Below, piece after piece: positions 31,642-42,623 of a DNA stretch of 64,000 nt. How positions within the stretch are numbered: position 1 is the stretch's first letter; each line of letters starts with the position of its first letter. The notes beneath the pieces were generated by a model. The model had not been told where the DNA came from. It did no database searches and saw only the letters and a program-made list of their open reading frames with translations. The DNA is from Aradus depressus (taxonomy: Eukaryota > Arthropoda > Insecta > Hemiptera > Aradidae), in NCBI GenBank assembly GCA_963662175.1, contig OY759217.1, positions 47,468,108-47,532,107 on the forward strand, read 5' to 3'. The position numbers and the translations under genes were made by a program.

Positions 31642-33680
31642 GGGGGGCCTAAGTATAAAAATAGTGCTAACTCATTAACTAATGGGCGAATTGTCATGAA
31701 AGTTTACAGGTAGTCTTTTTAAAAGCCAAACAAGAAAAAAAGGTGTGTGGCGTCCCAAAGTTTTGAACGGGAGGGGGGGTTGTGGGGGGGCCTAAGTATA
31801 AATATAGAGCTAACTCATTAACTAATGGGCGAATCGTCATGAAATTTCACATGTAGTATTTTTAAAAGCCAAATAGGAAAATAAGGTGTGTGGCGTCCCA
31901 AAGTTTTGAACGGGAGGGGGGGTTGTGGGGGCCTAAGTATAAATATAGAGCTAACTCATTAACTAATGGGCGAATCGTCATGAAATTTCACATGTAGTAT
32001 TTTTAAAAGCCAAATAGAAAAAAGAGGTGTGTGGCGTCCCAAAATTTTGATCGGGAGGGGGGGTTGTGCGGGGGCCTAAGTATAAAAATAGTGCTAACTC
32101 ATTAACTAATGGGCGAATTGTCATGAAAGTTTACAGGTAGTCTTTTTAAAAGCCAAACAAGAAAAAAAGGTGTGTGGCGTCCCAAAGTTTTGAACGGGAG
32201 GGGGGGTTGTGGGGGGGCCTAAGTATAAATATAGAGCTAACTCATTAACTAATGGGCGAATCGTCATGAAATTTCACATGTAGTATTTTTAAAAGCCAAA
32301 TAGGAAAATAAGGTGTGTGGCGTCCCAAAGTTTTGAACGGGAGGGGGGGTTGTGGGGGCCTAAGTATAAATATAGAGCTAACTCATTAACTAATGGGCGA
32401 ATCGTCATGAAATTTCACATGTAGTATTTTTAAAAGCCAAATAGAAAAAAGAGGTGTGTGGCGTCCCAAAATTTTGATCGGGAGGGGGGGTTGTGCGGGG
32501 GCCTAAGTATAAAAATAGTGCTAACTCATTAACTAATGGGCGAATTGTCATGAAAGTTTACAGGTAGTCTTTTTAAAAGCCAAACAAGAAAAAAAGGTGT
32601 GTGGCGTCCCAAAGTTTTGAACGGGAGGGGGGGTTGTGGGGGGGCCTAAGTATAAATATAGAGCTAACTCATTAACTAATGGGCGAATCGTCATGAAATT
32701 TCACATGTAGTATTTTTAAAAGCCAAATAGGAAAATAAGGTGTGTGGCGTCCCAAAGTTTTGAACGGGAGGGGGGGTTGTGGGGGGGCCTAAGTATAAAT
32801 ATAGAGCTAACTCATTAACTAATGGGCGAATCGTCATGAAATTTCACATGTAGTATTTTTAAAAGCCAAATAGGAAAATAAGGTGTGTGGCGTCCCAAAG
32901 TTTTGAACGGGAGGGGGGGTTGTGGGGGCCTAAGTATAAATATAGAGCTAATTCTTTAACGGTTGGTCGGATTGTCACGAAATTTCACATGGAGTATTCC
33001 TGAAGGCCAAATAGAAAAATAAGGTGTGTGGCGTCCCAAAGTTTTGATCGGGAGGGGGGGTTGTAAGGGGGGCCTAAGTATATAAATAGTGCTAACATAA
33101 TAACTAAAGGTCGAATTGTCATGAAATTTCACACGTAGTCTTTTTAAAAGCCAAACAGGAAAAAAAAGTGTGTGGCGTCCCAAAGTTTTGAACGGGAGGG
33201 GGGGTTGTGGGGGGGCCTAAGTATAAATATAGAGCTAACTCATTAACTAATGGGCGAATCGTCATGAAATTTCACATGTAGTATTTTTAAAAGCCAAATA
33301 GGAAAAAAAGGTGTGTGGCGTCCCAAAGTTTTGAACGGGAGGGGGGGGTTGTGGGGGGCCTAAGTATAAATATAGAGCTAACTCATTAACTAATGGGCGA
33401 ATCGTCATGAAATTTCACGTAGTATTTTTAAAAACCAAATAGGAAAAAAAGGTGTGTGGCGTCCCAAAGTTTTGAACGGGAGGGGGGGTTGTGGGGGGGC
33501 CTAAGTATAAATATAGAGTTAGCTCATTAACGGTTGATCGAATTGTCACAAAGTTTCACATGTAGTATTCCTGAAGACCAAATAAAAAAATAGGCGGTGT
33601 AACGGCTCAAAATTTTGTACGGGAGGGGGGGTAGTGGCGGGGGGACCTAAGTATAAATATGGCGGTAGCTCAATAACGTA
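31642..33680. repeat. 143-bp Helitron minisatellite, main block of H1
   Basis: About 14 head-to-tail units of roughly 137-145 bp, each with GCCTAAGTATAAATA, ATTAACTAATGGGCGAAT, TTTCACATGTAGT, AAAAGCCAAATAGG, TGTGTGGCGTCCCAAA and a G tract. Runs of two or three variant units repeat as blocks (period about 424 bp: 31642-32500 region), for example the variant with GTTTACAGGTAGTCTTTTT recurs at about 31700, 32126 and 32553. Confidence 0.9.
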
Positions 33681-33689
33681 GCTGTTGGG

Positions 33690-33935
33690 TCCGCCGTCGC
33701 AAGGCACATACTAGCTATGATGCCCAGCATTCCCAACTACGTACTAGCTGTGGTGCTCAGCGTTGCAAGCCACATACTAGCTGTGGTCACAAACGTTCTT
33801 AACTACGCACTGACTAGGACGTCCAGCGATGCTAAGTATTCACTAGGTGTGGCTTCCGCCGTTGAAAGGCGCATACTAGCTGTGGTGCCCAGGGGTCCTA
33901 AAAACTTACTAGCGTTACAACAGCTGAAGGACTAT
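33690..33935. repeat. 66-bp-type minisatellite of H1 (degenerate)
   Basis: Diverged units with TACTAGCTGTGGTGCCCAG, GTTGCAAG and CACATACTAGCT, preceding the common Helitron tail CTATAAGCCTTATTCCGTAT. Confidence 0.75.
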
Positions 33936-34071
33936 AAGCCTTATTCCGTATGAATAATTGAAAATTATAACATCATGAATGTACTGTCGAGGAACTGAAT
34001 AGCGTTATAGAAGATATTGGGAGAAAAATCAAAGTTCCCCGGGCAACGCCGGGTATAACTGCTATAGATTT

Positions 34072-35134
34072 AATATTTGTTAAAACTGATAGAGAACGAC
34101 CGGATTATCTGAATCCTACACAAAAATCAAAATAAAAATGTTTTTCAAAAAATTTGCGCTATTTAACGGTTTATAGGCTTAATAATTGTTAAAACTGATA
34201 CGAGAGATTCAGATTTATCCGGAAAGTCCCATCCGAAGGACGACGTGCTCAAGGCTATTTTCAACCTAATTGAAATTTCACCTACCCAGGTTTATTTACA
34301 TAACATACGTCTCATTATCGAGTACCTCACATTCGAAAAAGTCCTGGAACATCGCTTAAAGTCCCATCCGAAGGACGACGTGCTCATAGTTATTTTTCAC
34401 TTCCCGATTAAAACATCTGACCTAAGTGCCTCAGCTAGATTTGTAAGTGGCGATCCTGAGCTCGGTAGACTCCATTCTTCAAATTTCTCGCTTTTTAACG
34501 GTTTATAGATTAAATATTTGTTAAAACTGATAGAGAACGACCGGATTATCTGAACCCCACACAAAAAACAAAATGAAAACGTTTTTCAAAAAATTCGCGC
34601 TATTTAACGGTTTATAGGCTTAATAATTGTTAAAACTGATACTACAGATTCAGATATATCCGAAAAGTCCCATCCGAAGGACGACGTGCTCAAGGCTTTC
34701 AACCTAAGTGGAAATTGACCTACCCAGGTTTATTTACATAACATACGTCTCATTATCGAGTACCTCACTTTCCAAAATGCCCTGGATCATCGCTTAATGT
34801 CCCATCCGAAGGACGAAGTGCTCAAAGTATTTTTAACTTCCCGATTAAAACATCTGACCTAAGCTGAGGCACTACAGATTTCTAAGTGGCGATCCTGAGC
34901 TCGGTAGACTCCATTCTTCAAATTTCTTGCTTTTTAACGGTTTATAGATTTAATATTTGTTAACTGACAGAGCCATAGAGTGTGCTGGTTTCGGATTATG
35001 CCAACGTCAGCACAACGTTCAGACTGACTTTAAATATGGTGACACCGATCCACTATGGAAGAAAAATGCCAAAAAAAAAAAGATGTATGTATAGATATGA
35101 ACACAAATTAAAACATGTGTACATTGTGATATAA
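34072..35134. repeat. SINE-derived tandem segments between H1 and H2
   Basis: Two units of about 430 bp, each with TTTAACGGTTTATAG, TTGTTAAAACTGATA and then words of the tRNA-SINE minus strand in order: CGAGTACCTCACAT, ATCGCTTAA.GTCCCATCCG, AAGGACGACGTGCTCA, then GATCCTGAGCTCGGTAGAC in place of the tRNA head. Clearly descended from the SINE family of copies A-F but much diverged. Confidence 0.7.
34982..35013 (-). ncRNA. Degenerate hammerhead-like motif
   Basis: On the minus strand GTGCTGACG.., then ATCCGAAACC, then AGCAC. GUG/CAC stem I and GAAA are present, but the last base of CUGANGA is T and the stem III palindrome is lost, so it is probably inactive. Confidence 0.3.
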
Positions 35135-37508
35135 TCTATATTAATAAAGCTGAAACGGGGTTTGTTTGTTTGTATGTTTGTTTGTTTGTATGTTTGTTTG
35201 TTTGTATGTATGTATGTATGTTTGTTCCAGCATCACGCCCAAACCGCTGGACGGATTTTTATGAAACTTCCCATGTAACATTCTTTTGAGCCCGATTGAA
35301 TAATAGGCTATGTGGCGTCCCAAAATTTTGATCGGGAGGGGGGGTTGTAAGGGGGGCCTAAGTATATAAATAGTGCTAACTCATTAACTAATGGTCAAAT
35401 TGTCATGAAATTTCACACGTAGTCTTTTTAAAAGCCAAACAGGAAAAAAAGGTGTGTGGCGTCCCAAAGTTTTGATCGGGAGGGGGGGTTCTGGGGGGGG
35501 CCTAAGTATAAATATAGAGCTAACTCATTAACTAATGGGCGAATCGTCATGAAATTTCACACGTAGTCTTTTTAAAAGCCAAACAAGAAAAAAAGGTGTG
35601 TGGCGTCCCAAAGTTTTGAACGGGAGGGGGGGTTGTGGGGGGGCCTAAGTATAAATATAAAGCTAACTCATTAACAAATTGGCGAATCGTCATGAAATTT
35701 CACGTAGTATTTTTAAAAGCCAAATAGGAAAAAAAGGTGTGTGGCGTCCCAAAGTTTTGAACGGGAGGGGGGGTTGTGGGGGGGCCTAAGTATAAATATA
35801 GAGCTAGCTCATTAACGGGTGGTCGCATTGTCACGAAATTTCCCATGTAGTATTCCTGAAGGCCAAATAAAAAAATAAGGTGTGTGGCGTCCCAAAGTTT
35901 TGAACGGGAGGGGGGGGTTGTGGGGGGGCCTAAGTATAAATATAGAGCTAGCTCATTAACGGGTGGTCGCATTGTCACGAAATTTCCCATGTAGTATTCC
36001 TGAAGGCCAAATAAAAAAATAAGGTTTGTGGCGTCCCAAAGTTTTGAACGGGAGGGGGGGTTGTGGGGGGGCCTAAGTATAAATATAGAGCTAGCTCATT
36101 AACGGGTGGTCGCATTGTCACGAAGTTTCACATGTAGTAAAAAAAAAAGGTGTGTGGCGACCCAAAGTTTTGAACGGGAGGGGGGGTTGTGGGGGGGGGG
36201 GGGGGGGGCTAAGTATAAATATAGTGGTAGCTCATTAACGGGTGGTCGTATTGTCATGGAATTTCACATGTAGTATTCTTAAAAGCCAATATAGGCTGTA
36301 TAAGTCACAAAATTTTGAACGGGAGGATGGATTGATGGGGGCCTAAGTATAAGTATAGTGATAAGCATTAACGGATGATCGGATTGTCACGAAATTTCAC
36401 ATGTAGTATTCATAAAGGCCAAATAGAAAAATAGGGTGTTTGACATAAAAAAATTGTGAACGGGAGGGGGGTTATGGGGGTAGGCCTAAATTTGAAGATA
36501 GTGATAGGTCATTAACAGATGATTGGATTGTCATGGAATTTCACATGTAGTATTCTTGATGGCCAAATAGAAAAATACATCTTAAAAATTTGGAGGGGGG
36601 GGGGGGCTAAGCATAAAAATAATGCTGAATGATTAAAGGGCAATCGGATTGTCATGAATTTCACATGTAGTAGTAGTAACTATGTATTCGCTGTGGGGTT
36701 CACTGTTGCAAGACATTTACTAGCTGTGATGCCCAGCGTTCCTAACTATGTAGTATCTATGGGGTCCGCTGTTACAAAACACTTACTAGCTGTGTTGCCC
36801 AGCGTTCCGAACTTCGTACTAGCTGTGGTGTCCGCTGTTGCAAGGCACAAACTAGATGTGGTGCTCAGCGTTCCTAACTTCGTACTAGCTGTGGTGTCCG
36901 CTGTTGCAAGGCACATACTAGATGTGGTGCTCAGCGTTCCTAACTTCGTACTAGCTGTGGGGTCCGCTGTTGCAAGGCACATACTAGATGTGGTGCTCAG
37001 CGTTCCTAACTTCGTACTAGCTGTGGTGTCCGCTGTTGCAAGGCACATACTAGATGTGGTGCCCAGGGTTCCTAACTTCGTACTAGCTGTGGTGACCGCT
37101 GTTGCAAGGCACAAACTAGAATGTGTTGCCCAGCGTTCCGAACTTCGTACTAGCTGTGGGGTCCGCTGTTGCAAGGCACATACTAGATGTGGTGCCCAGG
37201 GTTCCTAACTTCGTACTAGCTGTGTTGTCCGCTGTTGCAAGGCACATACTAGATGTGGTGCTCAGCGTTCCGAACTTCGTACTAGCTGTGGGGTCCGCTG
37301 TTGCAAGGCACAAACTAGATGTGGTGCTCAGCGTTCCGAACTTCGTACTACCTGTGGGGTCCGCTGTTGCAAGGCACAAACTAGATCTGGTGCTCAGCGT
37401 TCCGAACTTCGTACTAGCTGTGGGGTCCGCTGTTGCAAGGCACATACTAGATGTGGTGCCCAGGGTTCCTAACTTCGTACTAGCTGTGGTGTCCGCTGTT
37501 GCAAATTA
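35135..37508. mobile_element. Helitron-like unit H2 (3' end missing)
   Basis: 5' end TCTATATTAATAAAGCTGAA after ATAA at 35131-35134, with an expanded TTTG/TATG run, then 143-bp units to about 36650 and 66-bp units to 37508. The usual tail (CTATAAGCCTTATTCC... hairpin, CTAG) is absent; SINE-derived sequence follows. A G tract at about 36190-36208 is probably length-variable. Confidence 0.75.
36660..37508. repeat. 66-bp minisatellite, best-preserved block
   Basis: About 12 units of 66 bp: GTTCCTAACTTCGTACTAGC, TGTGGTGTCCGCTGTTGCAA, GGCACATACTAGATGTGGTG, CTCAGC. Since 66 is a multiple of 3 the block is open in frames on both strands (22-residue periods such as VPNFVLAVVSAVARHILDVV). I regard these frames as by-products. 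Confidence 0.9.
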
Positions 37509-37539
37509 ATACAGCTATGTTGGTAGATAGGCAGCATCC

Positions 37540-38907
37540 AGAAACGAAGATGGTCAACCAAAGAAAGATTCAGATGTATCGGGAAAGTCCCATCCGAAGG
37601 ACGACGTGCTCAAAGTTATTTTTATCTTTCCGATTAAAACATCTGACCTAAGTGACTTGGCTAGATTTCTAAATGGCGATCCTGAGCTCGGTAAACTCCA
37701 TTCTTCAAATTTCTCGCTTTTAAACGGTTTTTAGTATTAATATTTGTTAAAACTGATATACAGATTCAGATATATCGGGGAAGTCCCATCCGAAGGACGA
37801 CGTGCTCAAATTTATTTTTAACCTAAGTGAAATTTCAGCTACCCAGGTTTAGATACGTAACATACGACTCATTATCGAGTACCTGACATACGAAAAAGCC
37901 CTCGATCATAGCTTAGAGTCCAAACCGAAGGACGACGTGCTCAAGTTATTTTTAACGTAAATGAAATTTCAACTACCCAGGTTTAGATACGTAACATACG
38001 ACTCATTATCGAGTACCTGACATACGAAAAAGCCCTCGATCATAGCTTAGAGTCCAAACCGAAGGACGACGTGCTCAAGTTATTTTTAACGTAAATGAAA
38101 TTTCAACTACCCAGGTTTAGATACGTAACATACGACTCATTATCGAGTACCCGACATACGAAAAGGCCCTCGATCATAGCTTAAAGTCCAAACCGAAGGA
38201 CGACGTGCTCAAATTTATTTTTATCTTCCCGATTAAAACATCTGACCTAAGTGACTTGGCTAGATTTCGAAATGGCGATCCTGAGCTCGGTAAACTCCAT
38301 TCTTCAAATTTCTCGCTTTTAAACGGTTTTTAGTTTTAATATTAATACTGATGAACAACCGGGATATCTGAATCCTACACAAAAATTGAAATAAAAATGT
38401 TTTTCGAAAAACGTCGGGCTAAATACCATTCTTCAAACTTCCTGCTTTTTAACGGTTTATAGATTTAATATTTGTTAAAACTGATAGACAGATTTAGATA
38501 TATCGGGAAAGTCCTATCCGAAGGACGACGTGCTCAAGGTTTTTTGAACCTAAGTGAAATTTTAGCTACCTAGGTTTAGTTACATAACATAGGACTCATT
38601 ATCGAGCACCTGACATACAAAAAGGCCCTCGATCATAGCCTAAAGTCTAATCCGAAGGACGACGTGCTCAAATTTATTTTTATCTTCCCGAATAAAATAT
38701 CTGACCTAAGTGCCTTGGCTAGATTTCTAAGTGGCGATCCTGAGCTCGATAGACTCCATATGTATGATAAAATAAGTTACCGTTTGGTTTCTACTAACAT
38801 TATCAAGGAAGAAATGTGGAATATAAGTGGGCTTTGGAGATGGTAGTAGGAAGTTGGCAGGAGTGTTGGGTGATGTCACGTACCCTATGTTGAGCGGAAC
38901 GTTTAAG
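37540..38907. repeat. SINE-derived tandem segments between H2 and H3
   Basis: Several units with the words CCGAAGGACGACGTGCTCAA, AAACATCTGACCTAAGTG and GGCGATCCTGAGCTCGGTA. A 134-bp subunit is repeated three times (ACCCAGGTTTAGATACGTAA at 37841, 37975 and 38109). Open frames here are not convincing genes. Confidence 0.7.
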
Positions 38908-39815
38908 TCTATATTAATAAAGCTGAAATGGGGTTTGTGGGTTTGTGTGTTTGTATGTTTGTTCCAGCATCACGCCCATACGGCTGGACGGATTCTTATG
39001 AAACTTCACATGTAGCATTCTTTTGAGCCCGATTGAATAATAGGCTATGTCGCGTCCCAAAATTTTGATCGGGAGGGGGGGTAGTAAGGGGGGCCTAAGT
39101 ATATAAATAGTGCTAACTCATTAACTAATGGTCGAATTGTCATGAAATTTCACATGTAGTATTTTTAAAAGCCAAAAAGGAAAAAAAGGTGTGTGGCGTC
39201 CCAAAGTTTTGAACGGGAGGGGGGTTGTGGGGTAGGCGTAAATTTGAAGATAGTGATAGATCATTTACGGATGATCGGATTGTCATGGAATTTTTTATGT
39301 AGTATTCTTGATGGCCAAATAGAAAAATACACTATGTGACATCTTCAAAAATTTAACAGGGGGGGGGGGGGGGGGGAGCAAAGCATAAAAAAATGCTGAT
39401 TGATTAAAGGGTAATCGGATTGTCATGAATTTCACATGTAGTAGTAACTATGTATTCGCTGTGGGGTCCGCTGTTGCAAGGCACATACTAGCTGTGGTGC
39501 CCAGCGTTCCTAACTACGTACTAGATGTGGGGTCCGCCATCAGCGTTCCTAACTTCTTACTAGCTGTGGTGCCCAGCGATGCCAAGTATTCACTAGCTGG
39601 GGTTTCCGCCGTTGAAAGGCGCATACTAGCTGTGGTGCCTAGGGGTCTTAAAAACTTACTAGCGTTACTATAGTTGAAGGACTATAAGCCTTATTCCGTA
39701 TGAATAATCGAAAATTATAACATCATGAATGTGGTGTCGAAGGATTGAATAGACTTACAGGAGATATTGAGAGAAAATTCAAAGTTCCCCGGGCAACGCC
39801 GGGTATTACTGCTAG
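38908..39815. mobile_element. Helitron-like unit H3 (short, complete ends)
   Basis: 5' TCTATATTAATAAAGCTGAA, about three 143-bp units, a few 66-bp-type units (39437-39670), the tail CTATAAGCCTTATTCCGTAT, hairpin CCCGG(GCAACG)CCGGG and terminal CTGCTAG at 39812-39815. At 908 bp it is the best model of a minimal transposable unit here. A G run lies at about 39360-39377. Confidence 0.85.
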
Positions 39816-42235
39816 TCTATATTAATAAAGCTGAAACGGGGTTTGTTTGTATGTTTGTTCCAGCATCACGCCCAAACCGCTGGACGGATCTTCTTGAAAC
39901 TTCACATGTAGCATTCTTTTGAGCCCGATTGAATAATAGGCTATGTGGCCTCTCAAAATTTTGAACGGGAGGGGGGGGGGGTTGTAAGGGGGGCCTAAGT
40001 ATATAAATAGTGCTAACACATTAACTAATGGTCGAATTGTCATGAAATTTCACACGTAGTCTTTTTAAAAGCCAAACAGGAAAAAAAGGTGTGTGGCGTC
40101 CCAAAGTTTTGAACGGGAGGGGGGGTTGTGGGGGGGCCTAAGTATAAATATAGAGCTAACTCATTAACTAATGGGCGAATCGTCATGAAATTTCACATGT
40201 AGTATTTTTAAAAGCCAAATAGGAAAAAAAGGTGTGTGGCGTCCCAAAGTTTTGAACGGGAGGGGGGGGGGGGTTGTGGGGGGGCCTAAGTATAAATATA
40301 GAGCTAACTCATTAACTAATGGGCGAATCGTCATGAAATTTCACGTAGTATTTTTAAATGCCAAATAGGAAAAAAAGGTGTGTGGCGTCCCAAAGTTTTG
40401 AACGGGAGGGGGGGTTGTGGGGGGGCCTAAGTATAAATATAGAGCTAGCTCATTAACGGTGGATCGAATTGTCACAAAGTTTCACATGTAGTATTCCTGA
40501 AGACCAAATAAAAAAATAGGCGGTGTAACGGCTCAAAATTTTGTACGGGAGGGAGGGTAGTGGCGGGGGGACCTAAGTATAAATATGGCGGTAGCTCAAT
40601 AACGGTTGGTCGTATTGTCATGGAATTTCACATGTAGTATTCTTAAAAGCCAAATAGAAATATAGGGTGTATATGTCACAAAATTTTGAACGGGAGGGTG
40701 GGTTGATGGGGGCCTAAGTATAAGTATTGTGATAAGTCATTAACGGATGATCGGATTGTCACGAAATTTCACATGAAGTATTCATAAAGGCCAAATAGAA
40801 AAATAGGGCGTGTGACGTCAAAAAATTGTGAACGGGAGGGGGGTTATGGGGGTAGGCCTAAATTTGAAGATAGTGATAGGTCGCTAACGGATGATCGGAT
40901 TGTCACGAAATTTCACATGTAGTATTCTTGATGGTCAAATAAAAAAATACACTATGTGACATTTTAAAAATTTGGGAGGGGGGGCTAAGCATAAAAATAA
41001 TGCTGAATCATTGAAGGGTAATCGGATTGTCATGAATTTCACATGTAGTAGTAGTAACTATGTATTCGCTGTGGGGTTCACTGTTGCAAGACATTTACTA
41101 GCTGTGATGCCCAGCGTTCCTAATATCGTACTAGCTGTGGGGTCCGCTGTTGCAAGGCACTTACTAACTGTAGTGCTCAGCCCCAGCGTTCCTAACTATG
41201 TACTGGCTGTGGGGTTCGCTGTTGCAAGGCACCTACAAGACATTTACTAGCTGTGATGGCCAGCGTTCCTAATTACGTACTAGCTGTGGGGTCTGCTGTT
41301 GCAAGGCGCTAGCAGTGTGGCCCAGCGTATTTAAATACGTAGGTACTAGCTGTGGGGTCCGCAGTTGCAAGGCACCTACTACCTGTAGGGCCCAGCGTTC
41401 CTAAAAACGTACTAGCTGTGGGGTCCGTCGTTGCAAAAGCATACTAGCTGTGATGCTCAGCGTTTCTAACTACGTACTAGCTGTGGGGTCCGCCGTTGCA
41501 AAACACATACTAGCTGTGATGCCCAGTGGGTCTAACTACGTACTAGCTGTGGGGTCCGCTGTTGCAAGACACTTACTAGCTGTGATGCCCAGCGTTCCTA
41601 ACTTCGTACTAGCTGTGGGGTCCGCTCTTGCGAGGCACATACTAGCTGCGGTCAATAGCGTTCTTAAGTACGCACTGGCTAGGATGTCCAGCGATGCTGA
41701 GTATTCACTATCTGTGGTTTCCGCCGTTGAAAGACGCATACTAGCTGTGATGCCCAGGGGTCCTAAAAACTTACTAGCTGGGATGTTTGACGTTGAAGGA
41801 CTATAAGCCTTATTCCGTATGAATAATTGAAAATTATAACATCATGAATGTACTGTTAAAGGGTAAGCGGATTGGCATGAATTGCACATGTAGTAGTAGT
41901 AACTATGTATTCGCTGTGGGGTCCGCTGTTGCAAGGCATTTACTAGCTGCGGTCAATAGCGTTTTCAAGTACGCACTGGCTAGGATGTCCAGCGATGCTA
42001 AGTATTCACTATCTGTGGTTTCCGCCGTTGAAAGACGCATACTAGCTGTGATGCCCAGGGGTCCTAAAAACTTACTAGCTGGGGTGTTTGACGTTGAAGG
42101 ACTATAAGCCTTATTCCGTATGAATAATTAAAAATTATAACATCATGAATGTACTGTTGAAGAATTTAAAAGACTTATAGGAGATAATAGTAGAAAAGTC
42201 AAAGTTCCCCGGGCAACGCCGGGTATTACTGCTAG
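39816..42235. mobile_element. Helitron-like unit H4 (complete ends)
   Basis: Starts TCTATATTAATAAAGC directly after the CTAG of H3. Holds 143-bp units to about 41040, degenerate 66-bp units 41050-41800, the tail CTATAAGCCTTATTCCGTAT, then a second partial copy (41856-42110) of the 66-bp region plus tail. It ends with the hairpin and CTAG at 42232-42235, followed by T. The A at 25909 and T at 42236 match the A/T insertion preference of Helitrons. Confidence 0.85.
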
Positions 42236-42508
42236 TATTTTTATATTAGTGAAGTAATAAAATATTTTATTAGCGTTCCCTTCATTATAAATACAATGTA
42301 TGTATGTATGTACAATAAAAATACATGAAAGAATCCGTGAATTACGGAATTATTATGTGCTCGTAAATACACGTGGCTCTATGTATAGGTAATTGATAAT
42401 CTAATAATTGAATGTTAATTTTAGTTTAACAAATTGGATATTATTTTGCGAGCGCCGGATAAGGGAGCGCGCCGGTTAACAGAACGCCGGATAAGGGAGG
42501 GTCTACTG
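42236..42508 (-). mobile_element. Tigger/pogo transposon, right part
   Basis: Continuation of the element begun at 25293. Ends CGCCGGATAAGGGAGGGTCT ACTG at 42508 with TA at 42509-42510. Contains a second internal CCGGATAAGGGAG word. No transposase N-terminus is visible. Confidence 0.8.
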
Positions 42509-42524
42509 TATATACTTACATAAT

Positions 42525-42558
42525 GTGTACCGGTTTCAGATTACGGCATCGTCAGCAC
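42525..42558 (-). ncRNA. Hammerhead-ribozyme-like motif at end of repeat X
   Basis: Minus strand: GTG (stem I), CTGACGA (core CUGANGA), a weak GCC-GTAA-TCT hairpin, GAAA, palindrome ACCGGT as minimal stem III (its A is the last base of GAAA), A (position 17), CAC (stem I). All core nucleotides are present; stem II is degenerate. Confidence 0.45.
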
Positions 42559-42623
42559 AAAATTCAAAAGTATAGTAAATATATGGTCCTTTCAAAAGTT
42601 CTGTCGTTTTTTTTATAAAGGAA

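Larger units (their letters stand above)
25910..34071. mobile_element. Helitron-like unit H1 (5' TC end; interrupted by R1 LINE)
   Basis: 5' end TCTATATTAATAAAGCTGAA follows an A (25909). Then come GTTTGTTTGTATGTTTGTTC and the CGCCCAAACCGCTGGACGGA block, 143-bp minisatellite units (to about 33680), 66-bp-type units (33690-33930), and a 3' tail with CCCGG(GCAACG)CCGGG hairpin at about 34039-34054, ending CTGCTAT. The terminal CTAG has become CTAT and is fused to the following SINE-derived repeat. No Rep/helicase frame is present, so it is non-autonomous. The R1 LINE lies at 26375-31641. Confidence 0.8.

Noticed and set aside
36654..37509. Membrane-like proteins with 22-residue repeats on both strands
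   Set aside because: Translations of a 66-bp minisatellite inside a Helitron; open on both strands for the same arithmetic reason.
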